Origin: Stylonectria norvegica
Lineage: Eukaryota; Ascomycota; Sordariomycetes; Hypocreales; Nectriaceae
Direction of reading: 5' to 3'
NCBI GenBank assembly: GCA_014621405.1
Contig: JAANBC010000021.1
Coordinates: 62,001 to 126,000 of the forward strand
DNA: 64,000 bases
Positions 32,381-43,888 of this stretch are shown piece after piece (the first letter of the stretch is position 1; the number at the start of each line of letters is the position of its first letter). The position numbers and the translations under genes are program-made. Below the pieces are notes generated by a model, which was given only the letters and a program-made list of their open reading frames with translations, had not been told where the DNA came from and searched no databases.

Positions 32381-34018
32381 CTAGAAATCTCCAAAGGCCC
32401 AGTTGCCACGCTGGCGGAGGAAGCCAGAGGGCGTGGGAGGGCCGGCGGGCGCAGTGCTTGTGGTGGTGGGCACGGGGGTTTCTCTGAACTCGCCGCCGGG
32501 GTAGGAGGAGGATGCTGCGTCCGAGGGCGCAGAACCGAGGGCAGTCGAGCTCGCGATGCTCGTCGTCGTCTTCGTGAGGGTGACGGTCGAGGTAGTCAGG
32601 GCGTTGCTGGAGGGCGTGGCGTCAGAGGGCGCGGAGCTGGGCGTCGTGGTCATCGACTGCACGCTGGTTGAGGGCTCGGCAACGGCTGGAGTTGACTTCG
32701 ATAGAGTTACGAAGGCGGTCGTTGTGACAGTCGAGGCGGTGGGAATAATAGTTGCGGGCTCAGAGACCGATGATGGCGTCGACGATAGCGTTCGGAACAG
32801 CGTCGTTGTCGTTGTGGTAGCGATACTCGGGCCAGCCGAGGACACAGGCTGAGTCGAAGGCTCAGCGGGAACGGTGACAAAGACCGTGGAGATGGAAACT
32901 GGCGGCTGGACAGTAGTCGTCACGGTGACAGTCGCGACACCGCCTACCCCTGAGCTGTGTACGCTAGAGATAGCCGTGGTCGGCGCAAGAGTGGCAGAGG
33001 GCGCGGCAACGCTGCTGCCGCCAGTACTACCGCCCGAGGCGCCATCGATGTCGACCTGGAAGTTGCTCTCCATCTGCTCCTTGATTCCCATGGAGTAGAT
33101 GTTCTGCTTCTCAACCCAGTCCAAGCTACTTTTGTCCTTGATGGCGAAGTTGTCGGCCTTGGTGCCGACGATCTTGATGTCGATGACGCTGGAGTAGGAC
33201 TCGTTCTTGGCGATGGCGTCCATGGTAAAGCCATGGGGGTCCTTCTCGCCGCGCATAAAAGTGCCGGCCCAGGGGAAAACACCGTTCTTAGTAGCGGCGA
33301 AATCGATGGCGTCGGCGTTCAGGTTTGGCCAGTCCCAGTACCAGTAGATGGTGTAGATGGAGCCATCGGGGAGGTCGTCGGGAAGCTTGATATCGGATTG
33401 GCATTTGAGCTCTTCGTTGAGGACCGCACCGAGGTCGGCGAACTTCTGCGCGCGTTCCTTGGCAAGGTCGCCAGTGTTGTCTTGGTAACACTGTCCGTCG
33501 TCGTAGTTGCGCGTCGCCAGCAGCTTTCCGCGTCCGTCGCCGCCAGTGCCCTTCTTGTTCCACAGAAGGTGGACGTCAAAGAGCTTCTCGTTCTCCTTGG
33601 GTTCCGTGGTGCCGTAGAAGAAGATGGTTCCGCGGTTCAAGGGCTTCAAGGGCTGGTTCTGAGGGATGGTGGTGTGGCCGTTTTCAAGGTGCATGAGAGC
33701 GATATAGTCTCCAGGGGCAGCCTCGAGCATGGGGTACTGTGGGTTCTTGTCGAGCTTATACTTGTTCAAGATCTCATCGCCAGAGTACGAGCCCTGGCCG
33801 GCCACGGGGAGGATATTCTGGGGAATCGAGTCGGTGAAGGGAGGGCTGGTCGAGTTTCGGGGGAGGAAGCCTCGCGGGAATCCCATCTCCCCCATCAGAG
33901 TACCATTGGGGGCGAGTTTGTATGCGTACTCGACCCAGGAGTGAGCCGAGACTGAGGGCGCGAGAAGGGCGAGGATGGTGACCGCGAAGGCGGCCTTTGG
34001 AAGCGCGAAAATACTCAT
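32381..34018 (-). CDS. Secreted protein with N-terminal histidine (DUF7492-like)
   Basis: Intronless, 545 aa, start at ATG 34018. A clear signal peptide of about 25 residues ends PSVSA, leaving His26 as the mature N-terminus (HSWVEYAYKLAPNGTLMG). A second histidine pair lies at 110 and 115 (LMHLENGHTTIP). An N-terminal His plus an internal His is the geometry of the copper histidine brace in lytic polysaccharide monooxygenases, although the rest of the sequence is not that of AA9 or AA11 as I know them. The domain (26 to about 320) has many aromatic residues and several Cys. From about 325 to 525 it is Ser/Thr/Pro/Val-rich, as in O-glycosylated linkers. The last 17 residues, ending LRQRGNWAFGDF, are not a GPI signal. 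The family name is from memory. Confidence 0.75.
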   Translation of the reverse strand: MSIFALPKAAFAVTILALLAPSVSAHSWVEYAYKLAPNGTLMGEMGFPRGFLPRNSTSPPFTDSIPQNILPVAGQGSYSGDEILNKYKLDKNPQYPMLEAAPGDYIALMHLENGHTTIPQNQPLKPLNRGTIFFYGTTEPKENEKLFDVHLLWNKKGTGGDGRGKLLATRNYDDGQCYQDNTGDLAKERAQKFADLGAVLNEELKCQSDIKLPDDLPDGSIYTIYWYWDWPNLNADAIDFAATKNGVFPWAGTFMRGEKDPHGFTMDAIAKNESYSSVIDIKIVGTKADNFAIKDKSSLDWVEKQNIYSMGIKEQMESNFQVDIDGASGGSTGGSSVAAPSATLAPTTAISSVHSSGVGGVATVTVTTTVQPPVSISTVFVTVPAEPSTQPVSSAGPSIATTTTTTLFRTLSSTPSSVSEPATIIPTASTVTTTAFVTLSKSTPAVAEPSTSVQSMTTTPSSAPSDATPSSNALTTSTVTLTKTTTSIASSTALGSAPSDAASSSYPGGEFRETPVPTTTSTAPAGPPTPSGFLRQRGNWAFGDF

Positions 34019-36245
34019 ATTGATAGTTTCGGATATGCTGTCGCGAAGTGAGTGTATTGCGATGAAGTCGTAAGGCGGATAAGAAATGGTGGTTAAAGTT
34101 CCAAGGGGTCAGAAAGGAGTGTATCTGGGGTTTCTTCGAGTGACTCCCAACTGAATGAGCGTGGTGGTTTTATGTAGGACAGAGAGAGGAGGCCCTTCAC
34201 GGCCAGGTGGTGAGTGATTTTATGTTCTCTAGAGGCTTGCACCTGTTGACGTTTGTTTATGTGAACAGTTGTTGTTTTGTTTGGTGGTCACCTGGCGAAC
34301 ACTTGGTGATGGAGTACCAGCTGGCAAAGACTTCGAGCAGCTGTTCGATGACGGTGCAGGCGGTAGGCAATAGTCGGTGATACCTAGGAAGCGAGGAACA
34401 ATGGGATAGTGAGCGTCTGGAACGGGAGTGTTTCGAAACGAGAAGAAAGAGAGCGAGAGAGAGTAAGATGAGGAGGTCGAGAGGATAAGACCACGTCCAG
34501 CGTTAGTTCAGTCCAGCTGAGGCTCATCAAAGGAACGACGAAACACAAAGGAGAGAAAATAAAAGGAACGGAGGACGAGAAAGAAATGAGAGAAAGGAGG
34601 GGTTGAGGTTTCTCTAGAGGAGCAGTATCTCCATGTTCGTGACTCACGGACACGGGCGTCTGGTGTGTGGTGTGTGTGTAAGTGTGTATGCTAGTAGGGG
34701 AAACAGCAGGTTGAGGTTCCGACTTGAAACCTCGAACTTGAGTCTTTGCAGAGAACGCACAAGATGGGGGGAGGACGAGTGGTCATGAAGAGGGACACAG
34801 AGAGACGGGGCAATCAAGCCGATGGAGCAACCGAAGGCCATCTAAGCAGGCGAGCAAGCAAGGCAAGCAGCCGTTCGAAACACCAGGCTGGGGCTTGCGG
34901 GTTGACATCGTGGCCCGATGAGGGGACCGCAGCCTATCGATGGGCGGTATCACGGTGGTCGAGGAAACGGCCTCGTGGAAATTGGTTGAGGAGGACGACA
35001 ACGATGGTACCCAGGTAAGAACGAGAACAACAGCCACAGCGACAGGCACCGGGCAGCGAGGCTGGATAGATAGAGCATAAGGCCAGGGGAACGAGGCCCA
35101 TCGCATGGCTCCCATGGCCAGATTGTGGGCAGACGCCTCCCGGCTCCTTGTTCACTGTAACGCCTTCGTCTTGGGAAGCGCTGCCGTGACAATCGCGCGG
35201 CCAGTCGTTCAGGCGGCATCTCGACGCATCGAACTCATGGAGCAGCGCGCGCGCCCCATGTCGGCACGTCGCAAGCCGCAAGTCGCACAGGGGGGGTCTA
35301 CGAGGAGGCCCAGGGCGGGCGTTTCGGCACGGCGACGGCGGTAGGCGCCCGACTGGACCAGCGGACGCGCGAGGAACGAACCGTGGTATCGGCTAGAAGA
35401 AGTCTGTGAAATTGTGAAGTTGCTTCGCGGGTGAGCGAGATGCGGCAGTTACGGTGGGTAGAAGATGGACTCGAGTCTGGAACACGGGCCCCCTGCTGGG
35501 AATCGTACTAGGTATTCGTGGATATATCGTGGATACATCCTGGATGCATCGCGGGAGTCGTTGAAAGTGATTTTGTAAGAGCGCGGGAGCTCGTCGTCCA
35601 CTCATTGGCGCCGGCGTCTAGCATCCATGACATCCATGGATTAACTCTTTAATTTGGCCCGGGCCTCGTCGCAAGCGCGCACAGCCGACGCCCACTCATT
35701 GGCTGTCGCAGCCTGAGCCTCACTTCATCATTCCATTTTTACCTCTAGACGCGGTCGCAAGTCTCGGGCCTTGTTTCTGCTGTCGCGGGTGTTGCAAAAT
35801 TAGATGTTTTGAAGTTATCCTCGTTTTCATGACTTCTGTCTGAGTATCATCTGTAGTCTAACAACTACTTCTTCTCCTCCTCATTCTCGCTCTCGCGCTC
35901 TACTCTGCAGTGCAACAGTTTCATCAAAAGTCGTCGTCCCACGATACCCCACGTCGTAGTCCCACGGCATTGCGCGCGTTGTTTGGCGAAGCGCCGGGAT
36001 CTATTCGGGGAATCGGTAGTTGGGAGAGCAGAACGAGGAACAGAGGAGGCGGTTAATAAAATGTCCTTTGAAATATTCATTGAGTGCCTGAACAAATGCC
36101 TTCGATGGGCACCAGAGGCAATGATGAACTGCTGGTACTAGACTGCTCCTGACACTACTGATGCTGTGCCTCGTCGTTGATGCGCGGGCATCCATAAATC
36201 CTACCAACAAAGCCATGGTCACTAGCGGAGCAAACATCGACCACA

Positions 36246-36272
36246 GTGTGTGTGTGCGTGTGCGTGTGCATG
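36246..36272. repeat. GT-rich microsatellite
   Basis: A GT/GC dinucleotide run of about 27 bp. Simple sequence in noncoding DNA. Confidence 0.75.
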
Positions 36273-37113
36273 TTCAAGGTACGAATAGATATCCATGACT
36301 ACACGTGCAGGATCGGATCTCGACTGACCCTCATTGAATGATTTCCCCCTACCACATTCCATATTCCTCTACTGAACTTTTCTCCTCATCCAGATAATAG
36401 TTTCAAGTCCCAACTGAGGCTTTCACTCCCTCTTCAACACCATCAATTCAATACAAATACACAATAACTCCCAACTCCTTGCCAAGGAGACACAATCTTC
36501 ATTCTACAACTCCCTCGAGACCATATATCGTCTCAATAATCATTAAACTCGCCCCCTCCCTCTCTCCCTCCAACACCCCCTCTCAGCGTCTCACATCCAT
36601 CGACCCCGCCTTCAACTCCTATTCTCAACGGTGCCACCCAATCGACTCGACCACTCCCTCACATGAAACATGAAACCCGCACCTAAAAGTAGCACAAAGA
36701 CTTCACTGCCCAGCAGCACTGGCCAAAGAAATCAAGCAAGACGCACAAAGAAACCAGCGTGAGGCCAACAGCTCAGACAAATGAATTGGAAAAGCTTCAG
36801 AAACTAAGAGCGGGGTGTGGGAAACTCTCCCGCGCATGCCCTGGCGCCTCTCTCACACCCTCACGATTGTCTTTGCTTTTTTCTCGCGCCCGCGGCCATC
36901 CATCGCAAATAGCGTCGACCGGTGCTTCGGGTTATTCTTTTGAAATTCTCCTCTCTGCAGGTTCCAGTGCCCGCCCAATGTCTTGTGAATCCCGATGAAG
37001 AGACACTTGTCTCTTTAATACCCTGCCATTCTAGACTGAGCCTAGTCGTAGCGTGCTGCCGTTGAGTGAGGTCATGGTGGTTGACGATAGTATCAACCGC
37101 CACGATATGTACG

Positions 37114-37400
37114 TGCATCAGTTGTTACAGCTTCACGGTACAAGCGCGCACTCACCACATTGAGATCATTGTACTCAAGAAAAGCTTGGTTTGACTCTGA
37201 GTTTCTCGCGTAAATACCAGGTGCTCCCAACATGAACCTCATCTATAGTCAAATATGCATACGACAATTCTTACAGCTTAAGACGCGAACGCGCACTCAT
37301 CACGTCGAGATAGATCATCATCTTCAAAACTTCATTTGATTCAATTAATATTTTCGTGACTGCCAAATGCTCATAACATGTTTCGTCATCTATACTCAAA
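37114..37400. repeat. Diverged tandem duplication, unit about 143 bp
   Basis: Two adjacent units, about 37114-37255 and 37256-37400, share ordered anchors: TGCAT, TTACAGCTT, GCGCGCACTCA (unit 2 has ACGCGCACTCA), CAC..CGAGAT or TTGAGAT, and the closing CATCTATA-TCAAA. Units differ by many substitutions and small gaps. They lie immediately downstream of abaA. Origin is unknown; no coding potential is seen. Confidence 0.6.
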
Positions 37401-37545
37401 GTGGTATTATACCGCACAGCACAAAACAACAACCAACAACGCCGTAAACCACTCCTCATATCGCAACCGTGCCCAATGCATTACATCCCAAGAGCCTCCC
37501 ACTCCCTCTTTGTTCTCGCTTTGATCTCTCTAGCCGCGTCTCTCA

Positions 37546-40217
37546 TCACCATCCGCCCGCTGCCGCCGCCGTCACCGGCACATGGGCATCTATCGTGTCG
37601 CCTCTCCGTCGCTTCATCGGTCGCGGGCTGCCGTCGCGATCCGCACCCACCATCTGCGCCCAGTGCGTCTGTGTCTGTGGCCACATGCCCGTCTGGTCGC
37701 CGTGGTCGACCTTGGCATGGTGCGATCCCCAGTCCGCGCCCGCACCAGCACTGCTCCAGCCGTCCAGAGAGGGGATGTCCCAGCCCTGAAGACCCGTGTC
37801 GCACTCCGAGTTATCATAGACCAGCTGGTTCGACAGGTCCAGTGACGACGACGCCGCCGCAAAGGAGCCCACGGTCGACATGACGGGCTTGAGGTCCGTC
37901 AGCGACGAGTGGCCGTCATAGTACGGTTGGCTATGTGCCAGCGTCGACGACTGGCTCTGGCTCTCGCTGCCCGCCGTGCTGGGCAAGTAGCTCACGCCCG
38001 CCGACTGGGGCATCCCGTGGTCAAAGCTGGTCGGGTACGACCCGTGCAGGGAGGCTGTTGGTGGCGGCGTAGCGAGCCCACTGGAGTAGGACTCGTAGAG
38101 GCTCATCCCGTTGTTTGCTGTCGGCACGGACGGTACCTGCGAGAGGCCGCCGTTGCTGTCCCAGGACGAGCTGAAAGTCTCATTCATCACCGCCGTCATG
38201 TGTTGGTTCACCGATGGCGTCGGCGACATGACCGAGTCCCTCGAGACGGACGTCGACGGGTAGACGAGCGCCTTCTTCTGGTGGTATCGCGACATGGGGT
38301 CGTTGATGGTCAACCACCGCCACGACGTCCCCGCCGGCTTGAAGACGGGATTGTACTTGTACCACTGGTTCGTCGTGTTGAACCGCCAGAAGATGATGCT
38401 CTGCCGAGTCCACAGTGTCGAGTCTGGCGCGCACGACCATAGCTCCTGGTACATGGCCACCTTGCAGATCAAGTCGCTGCCGGTGAGTTCCCGGCGAGCC
38501 CACGTCGCAGCATCACCGTCGTCTTCTGACCGCTTGCGCTTGCTGCCAGCTCGCTCGAGCTCGGACTTCTTGCCATCGGCCAGCTTGGACCGCTTCTCCT
38601 TCTTACGCTGGTGCTCCACATCGGGATACTGCACCGCCATGCTCAAGATGCTGGCCCACTCGACTGCAGGGAAAGGAACGTGAATGTCCTGGCGCGGCCG
38701 CGTATGGCAATCGCAGTCCGTCTTGGAGTCGCTGCACCCGCGGCGGTGAACCCCCGTCTCGTTGCTGTACACGGTCGGCTTGGACTCTTCGCTGTGTAGC
38801 TCAGATGGCCGAGTCAGCCGTGTGATACACTTCCAGCGGTGGTTCTGCAAGTTGGGCTGCGTGATTGCCACCTCAACGAACCCGGTAAGCTCCGAGCCCG
38901 AGGGAAACTTGGCATGCTCGTGTAACTCAAGAGTCGCACACATCTCGAGCAACAGGCACTCCTCGTCGCGCGACGGCAGGTCCAGTGTCTCGTACATGTC
39001 GAGCGCATCCTTCTGCCACCTGCGGGTGACGGTCTTGACGCAGGCCGAAGTGGTTCGGTCTAGCGACCGTGTGTATTCATGGAGTAGCACATCCTTGCCG
39101 AGAACGTTGGGGCTGTCATCGCAGTTGGTATACTTGTTGAGATGGGGGAACGATTCCTGGTCCAGTGGTGTGTCGTGAGAATCGTACGCAATCTCATCTC
39201 GAATCTTGATATCGGACGAGGAGACAAACACTTCGCAAGTCTTTGGTCGTGCCGAAATCAATGACTGCAGGGCTAAGAGCTGCGAGAAATATTCATAGTT
39301 GGGCTTTACGTCAGGGATCCGGCCCTCGGCCAGCGCCGTCAAGACCGGGTTGGACTTGAACGACTCCTGTTCCTCGTCATCGTAGTAGTCGTCTGAGTTG
39401 GTAGAGCCTGGCTCCTTCTTCTCCTCAGCGGGAAACAAGAAATGGACTGAAAGTGGGAGATCAGTTGTTGCTCTTCGCGGTTATAGCGGAGGAACTTACA
39501 GCATCGTAGATCTTCAAAGAACTTCTTGACCACTTGCATATGGCTCGAAACCTGTTTCCGTCCCATCTGCTCGATGCTATCGTTGCTGTTGTCGATACGG
39601 AAGATTTCCTTGCTACCAAGTAGAGTGACGCAGATGGTGAAGATGTATTCGCTGATGAGCATGTTACGGCCGTGAAGCTTGCCTCCCATGGAAAACTTGC
39701 GCCGACCCATGTGAGGCATGAGCAAAACGGCTATTCAATGTCAGTCACAAGTCAGGTAGAAGAACAGCGACGCCGTTGACTTACAGTCGACGAAGGCATC
39801 TTCGAGTTCCGGTCTCCGCCAGACACCACCTTTGTCTTTTTGGGTGTCTTTGTGTGCTTGTCTGTTGCGATATTGCCGAAAGGCCGGCCAGAAGTAGAGC
39901 GGGTTCACACCGTTCCTCGTTCTCCGCTGGAAGCGAGGCTGATTCCGCGGTGTTGGTATCCGGTAGAGGCAGTCGAAGGATTGTGAAGGCACCATCGGAG
40001 GGGGAATATTGGAAGGCATCGACGGCGACAGCCCAACCGAGTTCTGGTAGCATGAGACCATGCCGTTGAAGTTGTGTGATTGCGCATTGCCATTGGTATC
40101 TCGAAGCGGCAGCCTGCTCACTTGCATGCCACGCCGGGAGTCCAGGTACTCGGGCGCAGGTGAAGAGTATCTCTGTGAGGACAGCACCGGCCGCGGATGG
40201 TACAGTGAGGATGACAT
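37546..40217 (-). CDS. abaA: AbaA, TEA/ATTS-domain conidiation regulator
   Basis: Transcription factor of the central asexual sporulation pathway (downstream of BrlA, upstream of WetA in Aspergillus; in Hypocreales it controls phialide and conidium formation). Exons 40217-39785, 39730-39500 and 39446-37546 give 854 aa, both introns inside or next to the TEA domain. The TEA domain spans about residues 130-205: VWRRPELEDAFVDSVLLMPH, then MGRRKFSMGGKLHGRNMLIS and the recognition helix region MGRKQVSSHMQVVKKFFEDL. Splicing yields the conserved exit LRCFHFLFPAEEKKEP. The rest holds conserved Sordariomycete blocks (YEYFSQLLALQSLI; LLHEYTRSLDRTTSACVKTV) and a nuclear-signal-like RKKEKRSKLADGKK. The C-tail is Ser/Thr/Gln-rich. 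MRD1 lies upstream on the same strand, 0.88 kb away. Confidence 0.94.
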
Positions 40218-41096
40218 TGCCAGGACTGGAAGCTTTTTTTTTTTTCAAGTCGAGGAATGCCAGCAAAGATGCTCACAGGAACGAGCTCGAGCCAGAACAA
40301 AGACCGTTGAAAAGTTTACGAATGGAAGTAAGAGGCAAGCCGGAGAGGATAAGAAATGCTGAAAGGAATTCTAGAGACGTGGAATGGTGGGATAAATGTA
40401 AGCTGGATGGAAAGAAGGGCCAGCGACTGGAACGAAGCAGTCGCCAGGAGAACTAATAGGAGCATATAAATCCAAGACTCGGGGAGAGAGTATAGATAGT
40501 CTGTGGGTGTGTTCGCCGAGCTCAGGGCCGTCCTGCCCCTCAACCCAATATCAAGATCCGTCCATCCCATGTTCCCCAAGACATACAGACGGGGTGGCCA
40601 GGGCGCTCGAGCGGCGGGGAACTTCGCAGGCATCGCCTGTGTAGGGATGTCGACGGCGACCTCGAAACGGCCAATTGCAGATGCTTGCTGAAGCCACCAG
40701 CACATGGCAGCTCGAGGTTTGTGTCGAGGGCTCCAAGGGCGTTAGCATGCAAGGGAGAGCCAGGGCGTGGGCCCGCACACCCATTTCATCGAGGGGCGTG
40801 CGGCAAGCAACGCCTCGTAGAACTGGCTTCAGGCGGCGCGAGGTATGTGGATGAGATTAGAATCAGACATAAGAGGATCTGAGTCCTCTTGCCCGGGAGC
40901 TGTATTGTACTGTCGAACCTCTAGTCCCGGTCGTGGCGACCCGTCTAACACGTTGAAGATCGATGCGAGCCTGGCCGTCGTCTTCGGTCCCTTTCCAAGG
41001 GAGCCAGATTGGCCAGTTAAAGGGCACTTGGCACTATGCGCTCTCAGCCTTGCCTTGATCTCGACAGGCATCAGCGGACAGAATAGTTCTGTCGCC
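40218..41096 (-). promoter_or_regulatory. abaA upstream region with candidate AbaA and BrlA sites
   Basis: GGAATG, the reverse complement of the AbaA element CATTCY, occurs at 40254-40259 and 40381-40386, that is 37 and 164 bp upstream of the start codon. Motifs matching the BrlA element (C/A)(G/A)AGGG(G/A) occur at 40750-40756, 40790-40796 and 40996-41002. A poly-T run sits at 40234-40245. Site names are from Aspergillus knowledge; these short motifs also occur by chance. Confidence 0.4.
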
Positions 41097-43888
41097 TCAA
41101 CCGTCTAGTTCGTCTTCATTCTCTCCAATATTGACCTTGGTCCTCCCTCGGCCGGTCAATTGCTGAAGGGCCATCTTGTTGACCTGTCCTCCGACCTTCT
41201 TCTGCATCTTCGCGATCTCCTCCTCAGCATCCACGGCTTCTGCCTCTGCGTAATCCAAGACCAGCTTGCGACCCAGCAGATGTGTGTCCCGCAGCGCATT
41301 TAGCGCGTTCTCCGCTTCGCGAGGAGTGACAAACTCTGCGAATGCAAACCCCCTTGCCGTATAGTCAGCCTTCTTAGGAACGCGTACCGATCTAAGCTGT
41401 CCATAAGTCCCAAACAGGGTCCGGATGTCTTTCTTGGAAGCTTGGAAAGGCAAGTTCTTGATGATGATCTTGGTCCGCTGTCCAGCTCCTTTTCTCGCCT
41501 TGTCCTCTCGTCGCCTTTCCTCGGCAGCATCATGTCCCCTATGCGATGCCTTGACACCGAGGGTGTGGCCATCCAGGACATGATTGTCCATAGCCTGGAG
41601 TGCGGCTTGCGCTTGTTCCTTTGTCCGAAACTCAACAAAGCCGAAGCCCATGCTAAGTGTCTGACCAGGCTTTTTCGGATCCATCTTCGTCTTAACTCGC
41701 GCCGAGACGAAGCCATCCAGAGGTTGAAAAGCTTCTGCCAACCTAGTCGTCGTTGTGACAAAGTTTAAATTGCGGACGAATAGAGATGTGGTATCCACGT
41801 CCTCCTCCGTCTTATCGCCGCGTGACAGCAGCTCATTCACACTTAACTTTTGGACCGTCGTGGGTCGATCCTTTAGCGGCAAGTCAAGGGCCATCGGATC
41901 GCCTATGAAGAGATCTGTGGGGGCCTTCTCCAGGAAAAGTACACTATCACCGATCCGGCGATACGCCAACTTGCCGAAAGCAGCCTTTGCGTGGTTGGCT
42001 TGCGCGAACTGGACAATGGCAATTGTTCCACTCGGTGGCATCAGAACTCGCAAGACGGCACCAGACTCCTCGAAAAGCTTCCTCAGCTCGTCGATAGTTG
42101 TGCCATAGGGAAAGTTTTTTACCAAAATGGTCGAATCACCACGTTTGTGTGACTTGAACGCTTCCAAATCGACACCATTAGCGGCGAAATAAGCTTTCGT
42201 CTCTTGGATAACGCTCGTCTCTGCGATCGCCTGCTTGACGGCAGCATCGGCAGAGGTAGGGTCGAGCAACTCGGATTTCGAGACTCCGAGGCGGACGGCA
42301 ACGGACGTGTTGACGGCGTCCTGGTTCATGTAGAGGGAATTCCAGTTGAAAGTTGTGGAGGCCGACTCTGCCTTCTTCCGAATCATATTCTGTTTCTTCA
42401 AAGGGAGCTTCGAAATTGCAAACTCGTCCAAACCAGTGTCTCTCTTTGCGCTGGCAGGAATGATGTGGATGATGCGCCCCTGAAACGTCGCCCCGTCCAT
42501 GGCTTGGAATGCATCTACCGCACTCGATGGGTCGGTAAACAGGATCAGGGCGAAGCCTTTGCTGGTCCCTGAACTACCGACCGGTAAATGGACCTGGGAC
42601 TTGTTAGCTGTCTTGAGACCAAAAAGCAGTTCAACAATAGTCCATGAGAATAAGACAATAATCAGTTCCTCGAAGCATCTACTAAAATATTCGGCCAGGG
42701 TTCTCATCAAATACCGTAGTATAAGCTGTCCCTATCTGGATTCATCACATTGCCATCTCTCTCTCAACATGCCATAGCAAAAAAATGTTAACGTACCTCT
42801 TCAAGATTCCCAAATTTCTCCAGCGCCTCACGAAGATCATCCTCGGAGGCGCTGTAAGGCAGGTTCCGGATGAACAGCCGAGACGTCCGCCGGATTGCTT
42901 CCAATGCGTCATCTTTTGCCGGCTCCTCCGCCTGTTGCTCAGTCGCGGCCTGTTCCAAGGCCGCGCCAGTCATGGGCTCATCCGTGCGGGTGCTGTTGTT
43001 GACATCTCGCCCTTCAGTAGGCCGGCTCACTTTGGAAGGGACCGGCGCACCGGCTGACTCCAGATCGTCGGGCTCGACGAGGTCCAGCAACCGATTCGTC
43101 CGCGATCGTAGCCAGTCATCATCCGTTGCGTTGAGACCCGGCTGTACCAGATCTGTCTGTTTGGTCTCTGTTGAGTCAGTCGCACCTTGAGGTGCGGCTG
43201 GTTGTGATTCGCCAGCTGCGTGTGTCTGCGCCAGCTGTGATGGGAGTTCGCTCGAAGCCTGGATTGTAGCTGGTGGATCTATCCTACGCTGCTTCTCCCT
43301 TCGAGTCGGGATCTGTTCGTACTCGTCGTCGCTCTCCTCCTCGGGGACTGTGACTGCAGCAAGGGGTATGCCCACAGACGCGCTACCAACTTCAGGATTG
43401 ATGCCTGGGTCGATGACAGACTCCCTACCTGGCTTCATAACCTGTAAGAACTCATGCAGCTTGGGATCCGAGACGTCCGGTGTCTCTCGCTTCCGTTTCC
43501 TGGGACTTGTCTCCTCGACGGCCGGGACCTGGGCATTGTTGATGTTGCCCCACGATCCGTGATTGGAATGCGATGCATTCTGGCCTCTGATCAAGGCGGG
43601 GTCCGCGATCTAACATTCCATCAACAGCAGCTCCGTCAAGACATCCAGGAGACTCACAGGCTTGGCTTCCTCGACAGCAATCTTAGACATGCGAATGTAA
43701 GACTTGTTGAAGTACTTGATAGCCTTGGAGGCATCTTCGGGCGTCTTGTAGCCCAAATAGCCAATGCGACGCTGGGCGATCAGCTTGACATCGGTGATCT
43801 CGCGACCCTTGGCGGAGAAGTGCTTCCGCAGCTCAGCCTCGGTGATACTGGGTGGCAAACCCTTGACGAAGATCCTGGATGAGGCCAT
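41097..43888 (-). CDS. MRD1: MRD1, multiple RNA-binding-domain protein in pre-rRNA processing
   Basis: Nucleolar protein that binds the 35S pre-rRNA and U3 snoRNA and is needed for early cleavages of 18S rRNA. Exons 43888-43658, 43609-42797 and 42593-41097 give 846 aa. Five RRM domains are visible: RRM1 at residues 1-80 (SRIFVKGLPPSITEAELRKH), RRM2 from about 320 (SRLFIRNLPYSASEDDL), RRM3 from about 502 (STILVKNFPYGTTIDEL), RRM4 from about 617 (TSLFVRNLNFVTTTTRLAEA) and RRM5 from about 722 (TKIIIKNLPFQASKKDIRTL). The 203-bp second intron lies inside RRM2 (branch GCTAAC, acceptor CCCAG). The linker between RRM1 and RRM2 is long, acidic and disordered. Length and domain order match yeast Mrd1. 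ROK1 at 5.7 kb acts in the same process. Confidence 0.93.

Larger units (their letters stand above)
34019..37545. other. 3.5-kb region without a firm gene
   Basis: The left part is upstream of the secreted protein gene; on its coding strand there is a long C/T-rich tract at about 34400-34660, typical of a fungal leader or promoter. 36360-36660 is pyrimidine-rich on the plus strand and could be a leader, but I could not build a gene after it. The right part carries a diverged tandem duplication listed separately. Confidence 0.4.

Noticed and set aside
34934..35344. Open frames on both strands in a GC-rich stretch, including an ATG-led plus frame at 35105
   Set aside because: Arg/Ala-rich translations on both strands, as expected from GC-rich noncoding DNA.
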